A stretch of 64,000 nt of DNA, taken from assembly GCA_027886175.1 (NCBI GenBank), contig JAJNNQ010000075.1:30968501-31032500 (forward strand), in the 5' to 3' direction. The position numbers and the translations under genes are program-made. Each line of letters starts with the position of its first letter. Within the stretch, counting starts at the first letter, position 1. This document shows positions 48,568 to 62,791 of the stretch, one piece after another. The DNA is from Phylloscopus collybita (lineage: Eukaryota > Chordata > Aves > Passeriformes > Phylloscopidae). Under the pieces are notes generated by a model. That model was not told the origin of the DNA. It ran no database searches and worked only from the letters and a program-made list of their open reading frames with translations.

Positions 48568-51280
48568 ATTCGAAAGATTGATGTTTGAGTTTGATAGCTA
48601 TATATCTGTATAGCAGTACATGCACCTAAACGGCTTTATTTCAGCTCTCCTCTGAATACCTTTTCACAGAGGCCCTTCTGTGATACCTTGTAAGTGAAAA
48701 ATATATTAGCATCCATAGATACTAGGATACTAGCTTAGGAGAAGAAAAGGAGAAAAAAAATCAGATCACATGACCTCCTGCAGGAAGCAGGGAGAATTTT
48801 ATGCAATAATATCAGCAAGGTTCAATAATATCAGCATCCACAGGGCAGGAATAACAAGCTGTAAAGATGACACAAAAGAGAGATGATGTTTGATGGCAAA
48901 TTGGTAAGCCAGTTGTAAGAGTGGGGAATCATCTGCATCAAAAGCCATACTGACCACCATAAAACTCTGGAAAACACCTGAAGAAGAGAGTGGCATAGAA
49001 ATAAAAAGCAATTAAAATGCCTTTTATAGAGTAATAAAAAGCTAAAAAGAGCCAAATTTGAAAACTTATGTATGTATCAGTGATTGCAGACCATAGTTAA
49101 AACATTTTCTGGTCATGGAAAGATAATAAACGGAGAGAAATAGAAGGAAAGATAATTTAAAAAATCTAGCTTCCTTTTCTCCTGAAATATTCCTCACATT
49201 TTTCTCAGAGGACCTGCAAGTAATAGAAGGTGAGTGGATACAATTCAAGTTGAGTTTATTCCCACAAAAGAGTAGAGGAATTACATGGATTAAATGATGG
49301 CAATCATAGAAATTTCAATAAAAGCTGAGTAAAAACTGTCTTTTTTATTTTTCATTAGAAGTATGTCACCATTGGTCTTATGAAGAAACTTCATGCTTTA
49401 GAAAGAAAAGTAGTTAAGCAGGTAAGGAATTTGACACTTTCAAAGAGGGGAGGATCTTTCACTGTTGTGCATTCTCCAGTCAGGCTGCTCCAGCAATAAA
49501 ACAGATGCTTCCCACCTATGACTTCTGAGTTGCCACAGGAATTAAATTTAGACCTTTAGCTGGAACTTTGTCATATAAACAACAAGGCTACTCCAGTGTG
49601 ATGGTTTCATGACATGGCTTATGGAAGCAGTGAAACACACTCTGGAGATGGAAATGTCACAATGTCATCATGAAGTCCAGTTCTGGGGCCCGTGTAGACT
49701 TGTTTAGCAAGGAAATAAAAGTATTCTAGGACGCCAAAGACATCTTCTGTTCCTGAGCCACTCTTGGAGCTTTCCTTGCCCTCAGCTCACTGATCTATGC
49801 TGCTCCCAGGCATTAGATTTTGGTATACAGTTCCAGGGGACTACACTGGGGTTAGAATAATGGATAAAACAGATACACTCACTTAAAATCAGTATGCTTA
49901 TTTTCGCTTTTGGACATACCCAAAATAACCAAACAGATATGTAGAAGAGGAATATTTTCCACTACCTGTGAGGGGAAAAAATCCTTCAGGAGATGGCTAA
50001 TGACAAACATTTTTCCATGTCTGATATATCAGCAGGATTCTGGCATTGCCCATAGGAAAAAACCCCACATGTCTGTGCACATTCAACACACCCATAAGGA
50101 AGACACTGGTTTTTTTGCAGACTGCCATCACAGTTATGTTTGGCACATATGTTTTTCATTGGAAAATAGAAAATGTTGGTGGTATACAGCACATTAAACT
50201 GTACACTTTCTACTGGGAAGAGAATGACTACAAGATCATGCAGCTATGGGAAAAGCTGGAGATTTTGTGTAAAGCTAAAAAAAGTAAAAACCACTTCTGT
50301 GTAATGAAAATAGCAAATGTAGGGAGAAGTTTAAATGGCAAGATCTGCAAGTAGATCACAGTAAATGTGAAGAATTTATCAACACATCTGATCCTGCAAA
50401 CAAGAAGGAAATACATAGACTCTGAAGAATGATGCCGAAAAAATGGGGCCAAAATAAAATCCAACTTAAAGCATCCAGCCAAGGGTCCTAGGGTGCCTAA
50501 ACAGATGTAGAGATATTAAAAGTTTACAGAACGCAGAATGTTACTTAAATAATGCAAATTATTTATTCACCTTCTACAGGTATATTAGCACATACCTCTC
50601 TGTGTTCTGTTCTATATTCTAGTACAACAGCACGATCAAGTATAGGTTCAGCTGCTATGGCTGCTAATGAAAGTGAATTTCAACACATTCACTTGCAGAG
50701 GAGACTTCAGATGTTACCTGGGTGAAAAAATCTACTGTCATTATTCAAGATCCCTGTTGGCTGAAAATACCATCACCTCGGTGTTGCCAATGTCTACAAA
50801 ATGGTGTAAAACAGCACTCCAAGGCTGTAGCTGCAGATGTATGGACTGCAAATAGGCCAAAACCTCAGAGAGTTTTGGGCTTACAAGCATATTTTCAAAC
50901 TTTTTTGACAAAAAAGTGCAGTGGAGCAAGTCCAGTGCTAAATTTTACAGACAAAATCAAATAAACCTGTCCTGCCTCAGATGAAAAGAGGATTCAAAAT
51001 GATGGAGTTAGAGCTCAGGATGAAATCCCACAGAAAATAAAAAGAGCCATAAGGACTGCCAAGTTGAGAAAACACACTCTCAATTGCTATTATCTGTTAA
51101 GAACTTTTTATGCTGTTTTCCATAAGATGTTTTCATGATGTTTCTGTAAAGCCTGTCATATGTGTAAGGAATGCAACTACTACAATGGTCCCTCAGTGAA
51201 ACACAAGGCAATATGCTGAAGACACGGGAAAAATTCATCTGGATGAAGAAATAATTTTCAGGTTATTGTTACCAATATGG

Positions 51281-51354
51281 AAAAAAACCAAACCAAAAAA
51301 CCAAAACAAACAAACAAAACCAAACCAAAACAAAACAAAAGAAAAAAAAAAACC
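51281..51354 (+). repeat. A/C-rich low-complexity tract (CAAA/CCAAA)n
   Basis: About 70 bp of A and C only apart from one G, in mixed ccaaa, caaa and caaac units, ending in an A11 run. Could be a degraded poly(A)-like tail or a simple repeat; no LINE or SINE body was recognised on its left. Confidence 0.9.
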
Positions 51355-54300
51355 TAACAGGAAAAGAAGCACCAAATTATAATTAATTAACATCTCTGAT
51401 GTCAAATTTCACTGGGGATTTGGAGAATTAGAGATTAAGGCAAAACTTATTTTAACTGAGCTCTCAGGCACTGCATGATTGCACGAGAAGGAAGTTGTCT
51501 GCCTCCCTCCTAGGCTGCAAATTGCTATGATGCCACATTGACTATCTGTAGATATACATGGCTATTGCCTTGTGGATACATACTCAGTTGGCATAGTAGA
51601 CACTTCTCAAAAAAATAAGGAAAACACAATTTTGTAGTTTGCATGAGAGGTTCTCAGCCTGACCATAACCATTGTGCAATGGCGTAAAGGTACACAAAAC
51701 CATGGCACCACAATGAAATGTGGACTTGATGTCTCCTGGCATCAAGAGTGATGTAATTTTTCCTGCTGTAATCACAGCTTAGAGCACCTCATTACCTCAT
51801 CTGAACTGTGGATTCCACATCTGCTTTCAAACTCCCACAATCTGTCTTCATCTGCTCTCTATAATGGTGTGTGAGCTACACAGACATCAGCTTCTCCATA
51901 TTTTGGTTCCTCTTGTAGAAAAATCAAGGTGTGAAAGCCAGATGGAAACCATGATTAGAAAACTGGAAGACATGACACTAAGTGGAAATCTTCAGTTATC
52001 AGTTCTGTTTCATTCTCTGATCCAGATAAAAGGACAATACAGAGAAAATGAAAAGTACATGACTGATGTGTCTTAGCAGTCTTTCCAAAAACTGCAGACT
52101 AATTTACAGAAAGAAGGGAGAGAAGCAAGACAGAAAGAGAGAGAAAGAAACAAGTCTGTTGAGAAATAAGAAATCAGGCAAAATCACATTCTTTTGGTCA
52201 TAGTCCAAACAATACTGGGCTCAGATGAGGGAGAGACTAGCAACAACACTGAATATTGTTGCTCAGATACTGACATTTGACATAATCCCATTACAATTGC
52301 CCAGAGACTGCCAACAGCTTGTGCTGAATTTATTCAGCTGTTCATAATATTAATCCGAAATTTCTTTAAACTTCTACATAAGAAACAGGTGTGATGAAAA
52401 TCATAAAATACCTCTACACAAAGAAATAGTATACTAGGGAAAATGCATGGTGGCATTCTGAAATAATCTGCTCTTCCACTTTTTCCTATAATCTGGAAGA
52501 TTGTGTCCTCCTAGCTGAATGTCTAAATGATATATAAAATTACTTTCTGTCACGCTGAATTTTAAGAAAAGTGGGGTTTTTTGCGTCCAGCTTGTGATGG
52601 ATGAACCAAAGACAACCAAGGATTTACATATTGAGTTTGAATAGCTTTTGTGATGCTAAGTCTAAGCATTTTAAAAATGCCTTTTCTTCCTCCCTCTGTT
52701 CTCCCTTGTCCTCATGATATAGGTTCCTTTTTATTTTAAAAATTTCTGGGTTTTGCTTTGAAATGCAGCTTTTACAGCTTTGGTACAACCTTGGGAGGAA
52801 GAATAATCATTCAGGAACAAAGAACGACTCTTTTCCCAACTGTAGCATGGTTCCTTCCATGGAAAAAACCTTGGCCAATTGACCGTCACTCCTCTGCAAT
52901 TTTCTGTGGATATCTCCTTTGGTCACAGTTCAGATTTTTCCTCTTGACCAGAGATACATAAGAAAACATACCCTGAACACTAATTCTGATGAAGAGTTCC
53001 TTCTCTCAACACCAAAAGTCAGGCTCCTATCCATATGGGTGGATACATCAAGACAGATTTCAAGTGCATAATGGAGCTCCGGTGTGAAGCATATGCACTT
53101 ATATAAATATATTCAAACTGAATTAAAATTCAATTTAGATCTGTCCTTTACTGTCTCCCTGAAAACTTGTCTTCTTCAGGGTACAAATGGAAAAAAGAAA
53201 CAACAAAAGATGTCTCAAAAGAACATCAATTGTAAATATTGATAATTTTACTTATTTATTGAAATGAATAGGTGTTACAAAATAGATCAAAATGATGTAC
53301 ATTTTCATAGCATTAGAAGTTGAAACAGGGATACAAATTTATATCTCAGGTATAACATATATATAGCATCATATGACAACACAAAAGAAATGATACATTG
53401 GTAAGTTCACTTCAACATGTGCTAAACAAGCTTTCCTCTCCAAAAAAACCAGATACAACCCCACCCACACAATTATCAAAAAACCTAAACAATAAAAATA
53501 AAAATATGTAATAAGAGGGGGAGAAGAGCATTTCACTCTATAAACACTGAACATTTTTTACATGGGTTCAGATAAAAAAAGCATAGAAATATACTTATTT
53601 TCCAATCCCCAACATCTTTAAGTCTCAGAAAAATATTTCCTTGTTGAATATGGAAAAAAGCATCTCTAGATGGTTTGCTTCTTAAATGAACCCTGCCTTT
53701 AAGCACCATTTCAATTACATTAGAGCACTCTACATGAAATGAAGCTGTTTAACTCCTATGAGTTATTGATTCAAATATTACCATTCACTCTTAAGGAAGA
53801 ATTTTATTACTTTAAACGTCACATCTAAGATACTTCCTGACTTACAGGATGGTCTATTAAAGCTGCAGTGAGTTAGCAGCATGATGAACAGCCAGTGATT
53901 TGAATGACAATTGTTGTTGTGAGCTAAACATATAACCTGAGAGACATTCCCTTTCTTTCCTGCTGGCCAAAATAACTGTAAGTATAATTTATATGCATTT
54001 TCAGTATGAGGGACTTCAAAGAATTTACAATCTTATTACCCAATTATAATGTACCAAAATCTTTTTCCACTCTGAATTTTGTCTTCTGGCAGAAGGGGGT
54101 AATGAATTTCAATCATTTCAGTCTGCATTTTTCACAGATCACACTCAGGGGAACTCTGCAGAATAAGGATAACAATCAAAATTTTCTGTCTGTTCCACTG
54201 ACTTGTGTGAACTTAAAAATGCATCACCTTGTAATTATTTTCTAACAGAAAACAACTCTACCCTGAGGGAAAGTTGAGAAATGAAGTCTAAGCAGGAAGA

Positions 54301-55113
54301 AAGTATTGAAATTAGCAGTAATAATCAATTTTGTTTACCGTTTCTTGAATTAACCAGATAGGCTGTTGCCCATCTGTTGCATTAATCAGATGTGTAATTG
54401 CTATTTTTTCTTAATTTTTTCAACTATTTTCTATTGAAAGAAAGTTATGGCTATTTCAGGCTTCTATTGATAGAATTTCATCATTCTTGCAAATTTAAAC
54501 AAGAAGGTTTTTGCACTTTGAGATGACCAAACCAGTTAAGTATGATCTGAGAACTAGAGGCTACAAATTTTCAATTCTGCAGTTTTAAAAAGCACCACAA
54601 AATTTTTGTATGCTTGTATTCCAAGATCATCTCATTCTAGAACAGGAAAGCACGAGTTTTATCCTGAAAACTTAGCAATAATGGGCAGATTGCAACAGTA
54701 ATTGGGGCCTTTAAAATTTTATTAGGGATCATCGTAATTCAGTGTCTGAGTAATGAGGCTTCTCACACCCTGGTTTTTAAGAATTATATCTGACTTAACA
54801 CTTCTAAAAATTCTTCTGACATCTGAATAACTCTGTTTTACCTCATACTCATAAAACTCTGCATGTTAGGTAGTCACCAGCTAATAAAACTGTAATTGAG
54901 TTCTTAACTAACAAATCATGAATTTGTATAAATAAGCAATGGAAGAGTTGTGCACTGCACCTCTTTTCTCAAAGAAAGCAGACAAAGTCATGTGTCTCTA
55001 AAATCAAGGACAAAAAAACTTTAGATTTTCATTTGTTTTGAAAAAATCCTAAAACCGCTTGGATTCCTATGTAATGAGTAGTGGCATTCTCAACCACAAG
55101 AGGGCATTCATAT

Positions 55114-55140
55114 ATCTACCTACCTATCCACCTACCTACA
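55114..55140 (+). repeat. (ACCT)n imperfect microsatellite
   Basis: Units tctacctacctatccacctacctaca with one interrupted copy. Confidence 0.85.
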
Positions 55141-58029
55141 GCTATAGATATGATATAGACACAGATATATTTCTCTCTGTGCAATCACAGTGTTTTTGCT
55201 CTGGGAGGATCCCTCTTTCAAAGATCCATGGCATTTCCCACTATTAATAGGGGATGGCTTATGAAGTTTAATTTTGCTGTTCACAAAGCTCTCATGGAAT
55301 CCAATTTTTCATTCCTGCAGAGGGTATATTAAAACTTCTCCAGTTTTCACTGAGAATTGATCAAACTCACCTCAAATTCAGAGGGAAACAAACTGATCTC
55401 AAAGAATAGATTCCAAGGATAAGTGTGCAAGGTCAAGCCCAGATTTTCTGAAGTCATTTATTTTTCAGAGAGATGATCTGGAATTATTAAAACTTGTTTA
55501 GTATCAATCTGAAGACATGTCTCTCAGAGGTCTTACTCCCCCCATAATTTGTTCCACAGGCACTTGCCTGTTGTGATGAGGGGAGGGTACTGTTTGTTTT
55601 GGTTTTGAACTGGAATACATTTTCCTCTCTGATGCTCATAAAACTTTTATTAGAGCCTGAAACAGCTGTAAAAAAGGAATTCTGAAAGCAAATCTGACCT
55701 AGTAATAAGTTATATGTTTAGCTGAAAAAGATCTCACAAACACTGGAGTGTACATGGTAATATTTTCACAAAAAAAATCTGTAACTTCAGCACCAGAACA
55801 CAGAGGTTAGCACCAAAAAGTATCAACTGCTACCCATCATCTTAGATGTTTAAATGAGGCAAAAAAGTCACAAGCAGATATTATTGTAAACAGCTGCACT
55901 CAATAATTAATTATAACAATTTTCTTATATCATTTTTACTCTTATGCCTCTCACAGTATTTTGACCAAAAATAATTTTTGCCTTAATTTAGCTTGTGTAT
56001 ACTTTTACAATTGTATATTTAGAACAGAGGTCTGAGCTAATTTCTCTGTCTTAAAAGACACACCCATCTGCTGAGAAGAAATTAGTACTTCAAGGCCATC
56101 AGAATAGCAAGTGGAGGTGGTTTGCCACAGCATTGCCTTGAACTCATCAAGCTCAGCATGTATTAGAGCTGCCAAAGATATCTGAAGTCTTCTGCACTAT
56201 TTCAGTGCTTTTTTTGTAGCAGCACTTTGTGTCAGGTAGTCAGTCAGAAAGCACTGGAACTGGCAATCAAAATAGAGCTTTACAGGCATTGTCATTACCT
56301 GGCCCAAGTGCAAAAGATAATAGAAATTGGGGCAATTGACATAGGTAATACAGAAAGGCATTCTACTTTAAAGTGGAATTTTCATGTGGCAATCAAACAT
56401 CTGATGATCTGTAATCCTCTCTGTTAAATAAAAACTATTCAGCTAATGCTTGAGTGCTTGTGGCTGGTTTTATCAGGAGCTGCTCGTATGAAATAGCTTA
56501 TTTCCAGATCATATTTTGCTGCTATCAATTACAGTGTGATTACAATAGTTAATCCCTAGCACCATTATGGGATGTTGTGAAAAAAACCTCCATACCTGTT
56601 TGTTAAAAGCAAAGTTTTCTATATTCACAGAAAACATAATATTCCACAAAATCAAGGTATTTGTAGCAACTTAAAAAGTAACAGATACAATAACATATAT
56701 ACCCGTGATAATAATTTCAGATGAATTACAGAATTATAAATTAATTTACAATGTCTAGTCCTGTTTGGAAAGTGTACCATACAACATACAAGTTGCAAGT
56801 TTCAAAGTGCATAGTCATTTATTGTTAGATCTACTGTTCTAGGATCCACGGCTTAACCTGAACTTTTTCTTATACTCTGCTTCCTATTTGTATTTTAAAA
56901 ATAAACTGAAAATGGCTAGATGCACTGCTTTAACTGTGCTGTCTTTACCTCTATAGAAGATTTCTTATGCAGAACAAAAATGCATATTTCACCTGCAGCT
57001 TTGTCTAAAACTGTGCTGGCCGAGGGGCTAGTGGCCCACCAAGTAGTTTTGTCTCACTCATTCATTTCAGTGTGCACATAGATAATGCAAAGAGGTTGTC
57101 TTTCACTCCCAAAACAGGATTGGCTTTTACTCCGCCAAAGTATTTGACTGATTGAGTACTGTTCAAGTCCAAACTCCTTTGAAAACAAAAGGAAAAATGT
57201 TCATATTGTACCTGTTAGGATAAAAAATTAGTAGAATATTACAAAGAGTTATCCTTTTACAACATGGACACATCTAAAGGCAATATGCCTGTCTAGTTCT
57301 TGTCCTGTCAGATACAGAAGTGTAGAAGTGTCACTAACCAGAAATATCAGAAGAGCCATAGATCAGCTGCTGAAATTCTCTGAGGGATCAGAGTATGGAT
57401 AGATAGAGAGGGACTGCTACATTTCATACACTATATAGCCTGTCCCAGATATCTTGCTGGAGAAAAAGAATAACTAATGCAAAGAATTCAAATTCTCATC
57501 TTTCTTTTTATATCACCAGCATGTTACTTCATGTTCTGGTGACAGACTGTCTCAAATACCCTAAAAAGACTGAATTAGTGACTTAAAGATACATACATAT
57601 GTAGCTCTAGTGAAATTATCCTCTGTTGTTCCACTTGCTCTACTCAGTATTGCTTTTCAAGTTCATAAATTTCTGAGGTCTAAATGTAGCAGTGCAAGCA
57701 GACTAAACACTTATATTTAAAGTGGAGTACATTCTGCCCTGTAACATAAAGCCAAAATTCGAGGCTATTTCAATGACCTAGCAACAGTGGCAGACATTTG
57801 ATTTCTTCCTTTTAATAAACTGATTTTCAAGAAACATACCTGTGTAATATTCTGGTTTTAATGTCTCTATTAGACATCCATAAGGCATTCAGGCTTTGGC
57901 AGAAAGTTTTTGGCAGATTTGTTTTTTAATAATGCACACAGATATTTTCAGGAAACAGTGCAATATATTTTTAATGGGCACTGGCAATTGCTTTAGGATT
58001 TTGGAATTTTTGCCACAAATCCATATGAA

Positions 58030-59013
58030 TTTTAAAGCTCACAAATATTGTTTATTTAGAAATCTTCCTACCTATTTTAAGGTCTGATCTGTCCTGACTC
58101 TCAACTGAATTTCAGTCAGAGGGATGAATATATGTACTGGTAAACTTACAGTGTGAAAAACACTATAGGTGTCATGTATTGATGTATATTGATGTATATT
58201 GTAGCAATATATTTCTTCCTGTAAAAGAATAAATATACTCCAGCAAAGGCATCATTATAGAACTATGACTGCGTTCAGAAATACAGGAAGGTAGAGTCAA
58301 GCTGTGCTGTTATACCAGTATTTTTGAAGTGATGTAGCTTTCCATCTAGATAAGACTTTAGTCATGTGAGTCAACAGCCACTTGCTCTTAGTCAGTGTGG
58401 TTCCTCATTCTCTTTAATATTCCTGTCTGCACACAGACATGTGTGAGCAGCAGCCATGTGCTGAACTCTTGAAACACCATAAATGAACTGATGCTGTGCA
58501 TGAGGTAGGTAATATCCTGCAGTTTCTCTTGCACATACATTTTCCTCTGCTCAGTGTCCCATTGACATTGCAGGTGAAAGCACAGGTGTAAACAGGAGGA
58601 ACCATTGGGAGTGTGAGGACAATTTGTTGCTTTGCATGTCACACTCTGTTTTTAAAGCACAGTATTAAACAATTACCCTTCTCTTTCTAGAGCTATTATT
58701 TTTAAAAGGAAATAATATTCTATCTTCTGATGTGCTTTTAATGTAATCTAATCTTCAGGAAGCTACACTTACTAAGATCAAAATGAGTTTGCTCTCCTTT
58801 AACAAAATGTTAATCTAAAAGGGATAATGTGTCTTAAATCCCAAAGTGTTAAAACCAAATTATATTGTACTTTGAAAGCTAATTATACAAAAGCATACAA
58901 AAAGAAAATATCAGAGTATTATTACAATATTTCTCTATATATAGTATGTGCAAAATTCAATACACAAGGTTCTTGTTACTCATCTGTGGGTTTTCTTTAA
59001 AATAATGTTAACC
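58030..59013 (-). other. PI15: Probable PI15 3' untranslated region
   Basis: On the minus strand downstream of the PI15 stop, the first canonical AATAAA lies at 58,051-58,056. GT-rich sequence follows it within about 30 nt, a reasonable polyadenylation context, giving a 3' UTR of about 1 kb. Longer isoforms ending further left are possible because more AATAAA motifs occur, for example at about 56,820. The region is AT-rich. A 64-codon cysteine-rich reading frame at 58,414-58,605 lies inside it and is most likely chance. The boundary is inferred, with no transcript evidence. Confidence 0.45.
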
Positions 59014-59149
59014 TTATTTAAACCAATATAAGTAGTTTGATGTTACTCCTGGGAAACAAAGATTGTCGATACAAGAACCTCCATAGCTTGGAGGACAAGC
59101 TGAACATGGGACTCCTACTTTATATGGTGCTTCTCCAATCCAATTCCCC
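59014..59149 (-). CDS. PI15: PI15 terminal coding exon and stop
   Basis: The last coding exon has acceptor TTATTTTCAG|G. Its first G completes AAG (Lys), then 44 codons follow, [20 protein letters not shown] to [11 protein letters not shown], and a TAA stop. This is the short Cys-rich tail after the CAP domain (C..C...C...C spacing in [18 protein letters not shown]). PI15 ends here; unlike CRISPLD1/2 it has no LCCL domains, and the YLYWFK terminus is characteristic. That ending, together with [10 protein letters not shown], is the reason for calling PI15 and not CRISPLD1, whose equivalent tail reads APYKHGRPCSACPP and continues. The exon start is set by splice phase. Confidence 0.96.
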
Positions 59150-62100
59150 CTGAAAATAAAAAATGAAAAAGAATGATTAATAATTTCAGAGTGGAAGAAA
59201 AAAAAATCATTAACCATACTTATTTTGAGTGATTAAAGTTAATGTCTCCACTGGTATCCCATAAATGCTCTGTCACTAAAAACATGACATGAGTTTATTT
59301 CTGTAGTTTACTGATAAACATTGATCTAGCAATTCCCAAAAAAAGAGTAGGAAAATGACCATGTGAATTCAGGCCAGTAATATCCATTCCACATCATTTA
59401 GACTCTGTGACAAAATCCCAGTCTTCTTGCTTTTGCTACAACCAAGTGATTTTTGATTCTCTGATCCCATGACAGAGTATTTTTTTCCTGGAGGTCTATT
59501 ATTTTCAAAAAATAGCAAAATAAGCATTGGTGCAAGGTTTTCCTTGAGCATGTTTTTGTCTGGCAGTTATCTTAAAAAGCTTGTGCTTGGAAGATGGAAA
59601 AACAAACTGAGTGAAACTTTACTCTTAGGTTGCACCACTTAGGTTCACACTGTGAAGCTCTGAGGCTGAATTCATGATCAGAGGAAAGGGAAGATAAAAA
59701 CTATTTGCACCAGTAATATATTAAAAGGACCTGGATTGGGGCATTTCCAGAGGTCTCACAGATGCAAATGAGAGGAAAAGGAGGGCTCCTGCCTGGTGAA
59801 CAGAGGTGTGCAACAGACCCTAGGGGGAAAGGGGTACAAAGTCTGGAGAGTGATCATATGAAAAGAGGTAACTCTGAAACATCTAGGAACATCTGAAAAA
59901 CACATCCAGACTTTTTAGGGGTTTATATAAACCACAGACTTTTAGAGAATCATGTAACACTCATGATGTAGGCAGAAAGTTAAAATTAGATTTTATTTAA
60001 ATGTTATGTCTCACAGAGCAGAGAACTTTCCTTTAGTTTGCATGTGACGTGGAATAGCAGTGAGTAATGCAATTATTTATGAAACATTTTGTCATCCCCC
60101 ACCTCCCAGCCAGTAACACTGGATCAAAAGCCCTGGTCTGGGTTGTGCCTTGGAAGAAAGAAGGAATCTCAAATAATTTGCTCATTCCTACTTCTCTTCC
60201 AAATGGGTACAGCAGACCAAGTGCTCAGAAAATTTATTTAGTCTGATAACAGATACAGAAATTCAGAGTTTGCTAAAAACTGCTTTCTGCTTTCTGCTTT
60301 TTTCTATGCAATACATGGTGGATTTGTGTGAGACTGCTACATAATCTGGGGCCTTTCTAAACTGCAATTATCCTCCTTAATTTCAAGGTATTTTCACTCA
60401 TTTCACAAGCATAAATATTATTCAGTGTTACAGCATGGCATCAGTGAAAATTACTGGAATTCTAAATCCTAAATCTTTGCCAAATTCCAATCTTAATAAC
60501 TCAGATTGGGGCTGCAATATTCACTCCTCCCTCTTTAGAGGAGTTTCTCATGTGCTGGTTACTCAGAAGGACACAGACTTTACTGAGTGGCAAAAAGAGA
60601 CCTCAGCACATGTGCCCAAAGAGTCTAAACCAAATGTCCTTAACTCAATTAAATCTAGAAATACAAACTTAATCCAGAGAGACCACTCAATATAAGTTTT
60701 GTGACCCTGCAAGAAGCAGATGCGAAAATGATTCCACTTCCTGCGACTGAAAGGTCTACTCAAAATCTCACACAGAGAAAGAGCTTGCAGCTTCAGGCTT
60801 TGGTTTGCTGTTCGAGAAGTTGTGGGATTTTAAGACTCAGAAAATATAAAATGTCATTAATTCATTGCTAACCGATACACAAACACTAAATCAGTTTGCA
60901 AAAATCCTTAATGTATAAATATATTTTATTCCTATACATGAAAATTTTAAACTTTTTTTCAAATTAAGATCCATTAAAAATGTCTTAGAAACTTTGATTT
61001 CATCTTGTCTTGTTGTGGAGCTATAAGTCAGATATAGTTTTTGCTGCTTAACCTTTGCTCCCTCACATTCATTTCTCACCATCCTTTTCCAGTAAATATT
61101 AAAGACAAAAGGACAGAGAAATCTCCTTGATTTCAAAAGGTGGTTTTTTCCCCAAGTAAATTTTCTTACGAAACTGTATCTTTCTTTCAGTTGCAAAACC
61201 TTTAAAAATTCTTTTACTCATGTAACAGCTAGAGTAATGACATATTCTTGCATATTCTTTACCACAAATGGACCTGTGCCACCAGGAGTTTATGGAAAAC
61301 ATGCTCAATGAATTATACTCAGGCTCCTACACAGAACTGTGTCTTTGCCTAACACACAGTCCGAGAGAGCAGCCACTTACACTGTCTGTGCGGCTTTTGC
61401 ACCAGTGGTGCAAACCAGACCGCAAATCGAAGCTCTCCCCGAGCCACACTCTACTGACTCATTCTGCAGCCAATTGTAAGCTTGGGATGATGTCTAGGAA
61501 ATGCTGGCAGAAAATTAATTTCTGTATTTCAGCCTAACACAGACCTGCAAGTTACGGGATATAGGGCCACCTATGGGTGTCCATGGCTTGTGTTTTAACA
61601 GACCCTAATAAGGAAGGCAAGATGAGATAGATTTGCACACATGGAGCTTAGACTGATGGACTTTATGAAGAAGCAATGCTGCAGATTATGTGGCATGGTC
61701 ATAAGCAAAGGTATGCTGTGGGCAACAACATGTGTCATAGAATTAATCACAGAATGGTTTGGGTTGGAAAGAACCTTAAGGACAAACTAGTTCCAACCCC
61801 ATTGCCACAGGCAGGGAACCTCTCACTAGATCAGGCTGCTCAGAACCTGTCTGGTCTTGAATACCTCCAGGAGTCCACAACCTCTCTGGGTGAACTGTTC
61901 CAATGTCTCACCTACCTCCACAGTAAAGAATTTCTTCCTAATGTCTAATCTAAACCTACTGCCTTAAGCTACGGCCATTCCCTCTTGTCCCATCACTACA
62001 TGTCCTTGTGAAAAGCTTCCCTCCAGCTTTCTTGTCAGACCCCTTTAGGTACTGGCAGGTTGATACAAGGTCCCTCTTGAGCCTTCTCTTTTCCAGGCCA

Positions 62101-62791
62101 AAGAGCCCCAACTCTCTCAGACTGCCTTTATAAGAGAGGTATTCTAGCCCTGATCAATTTAGTGGCTCTCCTCTGGACCTGCTCTAACAGGAAATGGCTT
62201 TCTGGGCTGCAAGCAGGTCCTGATAAGTCATATTGAGCTTTTCATCTACAAATACCCACAAGTCCTTCTCCTCAGAGTTGTTATCAATTCATTCTTTACC
62301 CAACCTGCACCTGTGCTTAGATGAACCCAATCCAGGTGTGTTTGGCCTTACTGAATTTCATAAGGTTTACATAGGCCCGCCTGTCAGTAAATCAAGAGCC
62401 TGATCTGTGGTGGGATTGCTTACCTGAGGAAGTCTAGCTCACCTTTTATACACCTATGTACAAAAGAGTGAAGAAATAAGGAATTCAAAGCAAAGTGAAG
62501 TCAGCACAAAGAAGGAAGAAATAATTAATATTAATAATAATAAATAGCAATAAAAGAAAACAAGTTTTTTATTTTGTCCCACATACATCAAGTTGATTCC
62601 TTTTCTTCCTTGTATACCAAAGCCATACATTTCTGTATGTTCAGACGGAAAGCTTGAGCAAAGGAGCAGCCCACAGAGAAAAGCGCGCAAAAAGAGGTCA
62701 TGCTGCAGAAAAAGGAGCAAGCAGTCCTATGAGAGGACCTTGCACATGCACAAAAGATAAAAATAAACAAAAATAAAAGAGAGCAACTCAC
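59150..62791 (-). other. PI15: PI15 last intron
   Basis: The 3.6-kb intron lies between the CAP2 exon and the terminal exon, with GT...AG ends on the minus strand. It contains one CR1 copy (61,737-62,390) and otherwise unremarkable AT-rich sequence. A 90-codon plus-strand frame at 61,268-61,537 shows no recognisable domain and sits against the gene's direction; I treat it as chance. No further PI15 exon is needed or seen inside. Confidence 0.85.
61737..62390 (-). mobile_element. CR1 LINE fragment (3' part), in PI15 intron
   Basis: Plus-strand text begins with the reverse-complement CR1 3' end (cacagaatggtttgggttgg) and continues with the diagnostic CR1 string of phrases: ttccaaccccattgccac, ggctgctcagaacc, agtaaagaatttcttcct, ccattccctcttgtcc, ccttctcttttccaggcc and tggctctcctctggacc. 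The element is therefore on the minus strand, the same orientation as PI15, and is 5'-truncated, as is usual for CR1. It carries the C-terminal part of the reverse-transcriptase ORF in broken form plus the 3' UTR. Substitutions and small gaps make it non-functional. Confidence 0.93.

Larger units (their letters stand above)
48568..58029. other. Intergenic, 3' of PI15
   Basis: Nine and a half kb between the LTR/CR1 chimera and the putative PI15 polyadenylation site. Only simple repeats were recognised (51.3 kb, GA-rich 52,120-52,146, 55.1 kb). Longer PI15 3' UTR isoforms could extend into the right part. Short frames, for example 49,910-50,354 and 51,864-52,076, show no domain. Confidence 0.65.

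Noticed and set aside
61268..61537. 90-codon plus-strand frame in the PI15 intron
   Set aside because: Antisense to the gene, no recognisable domain, no splice or promoter support.
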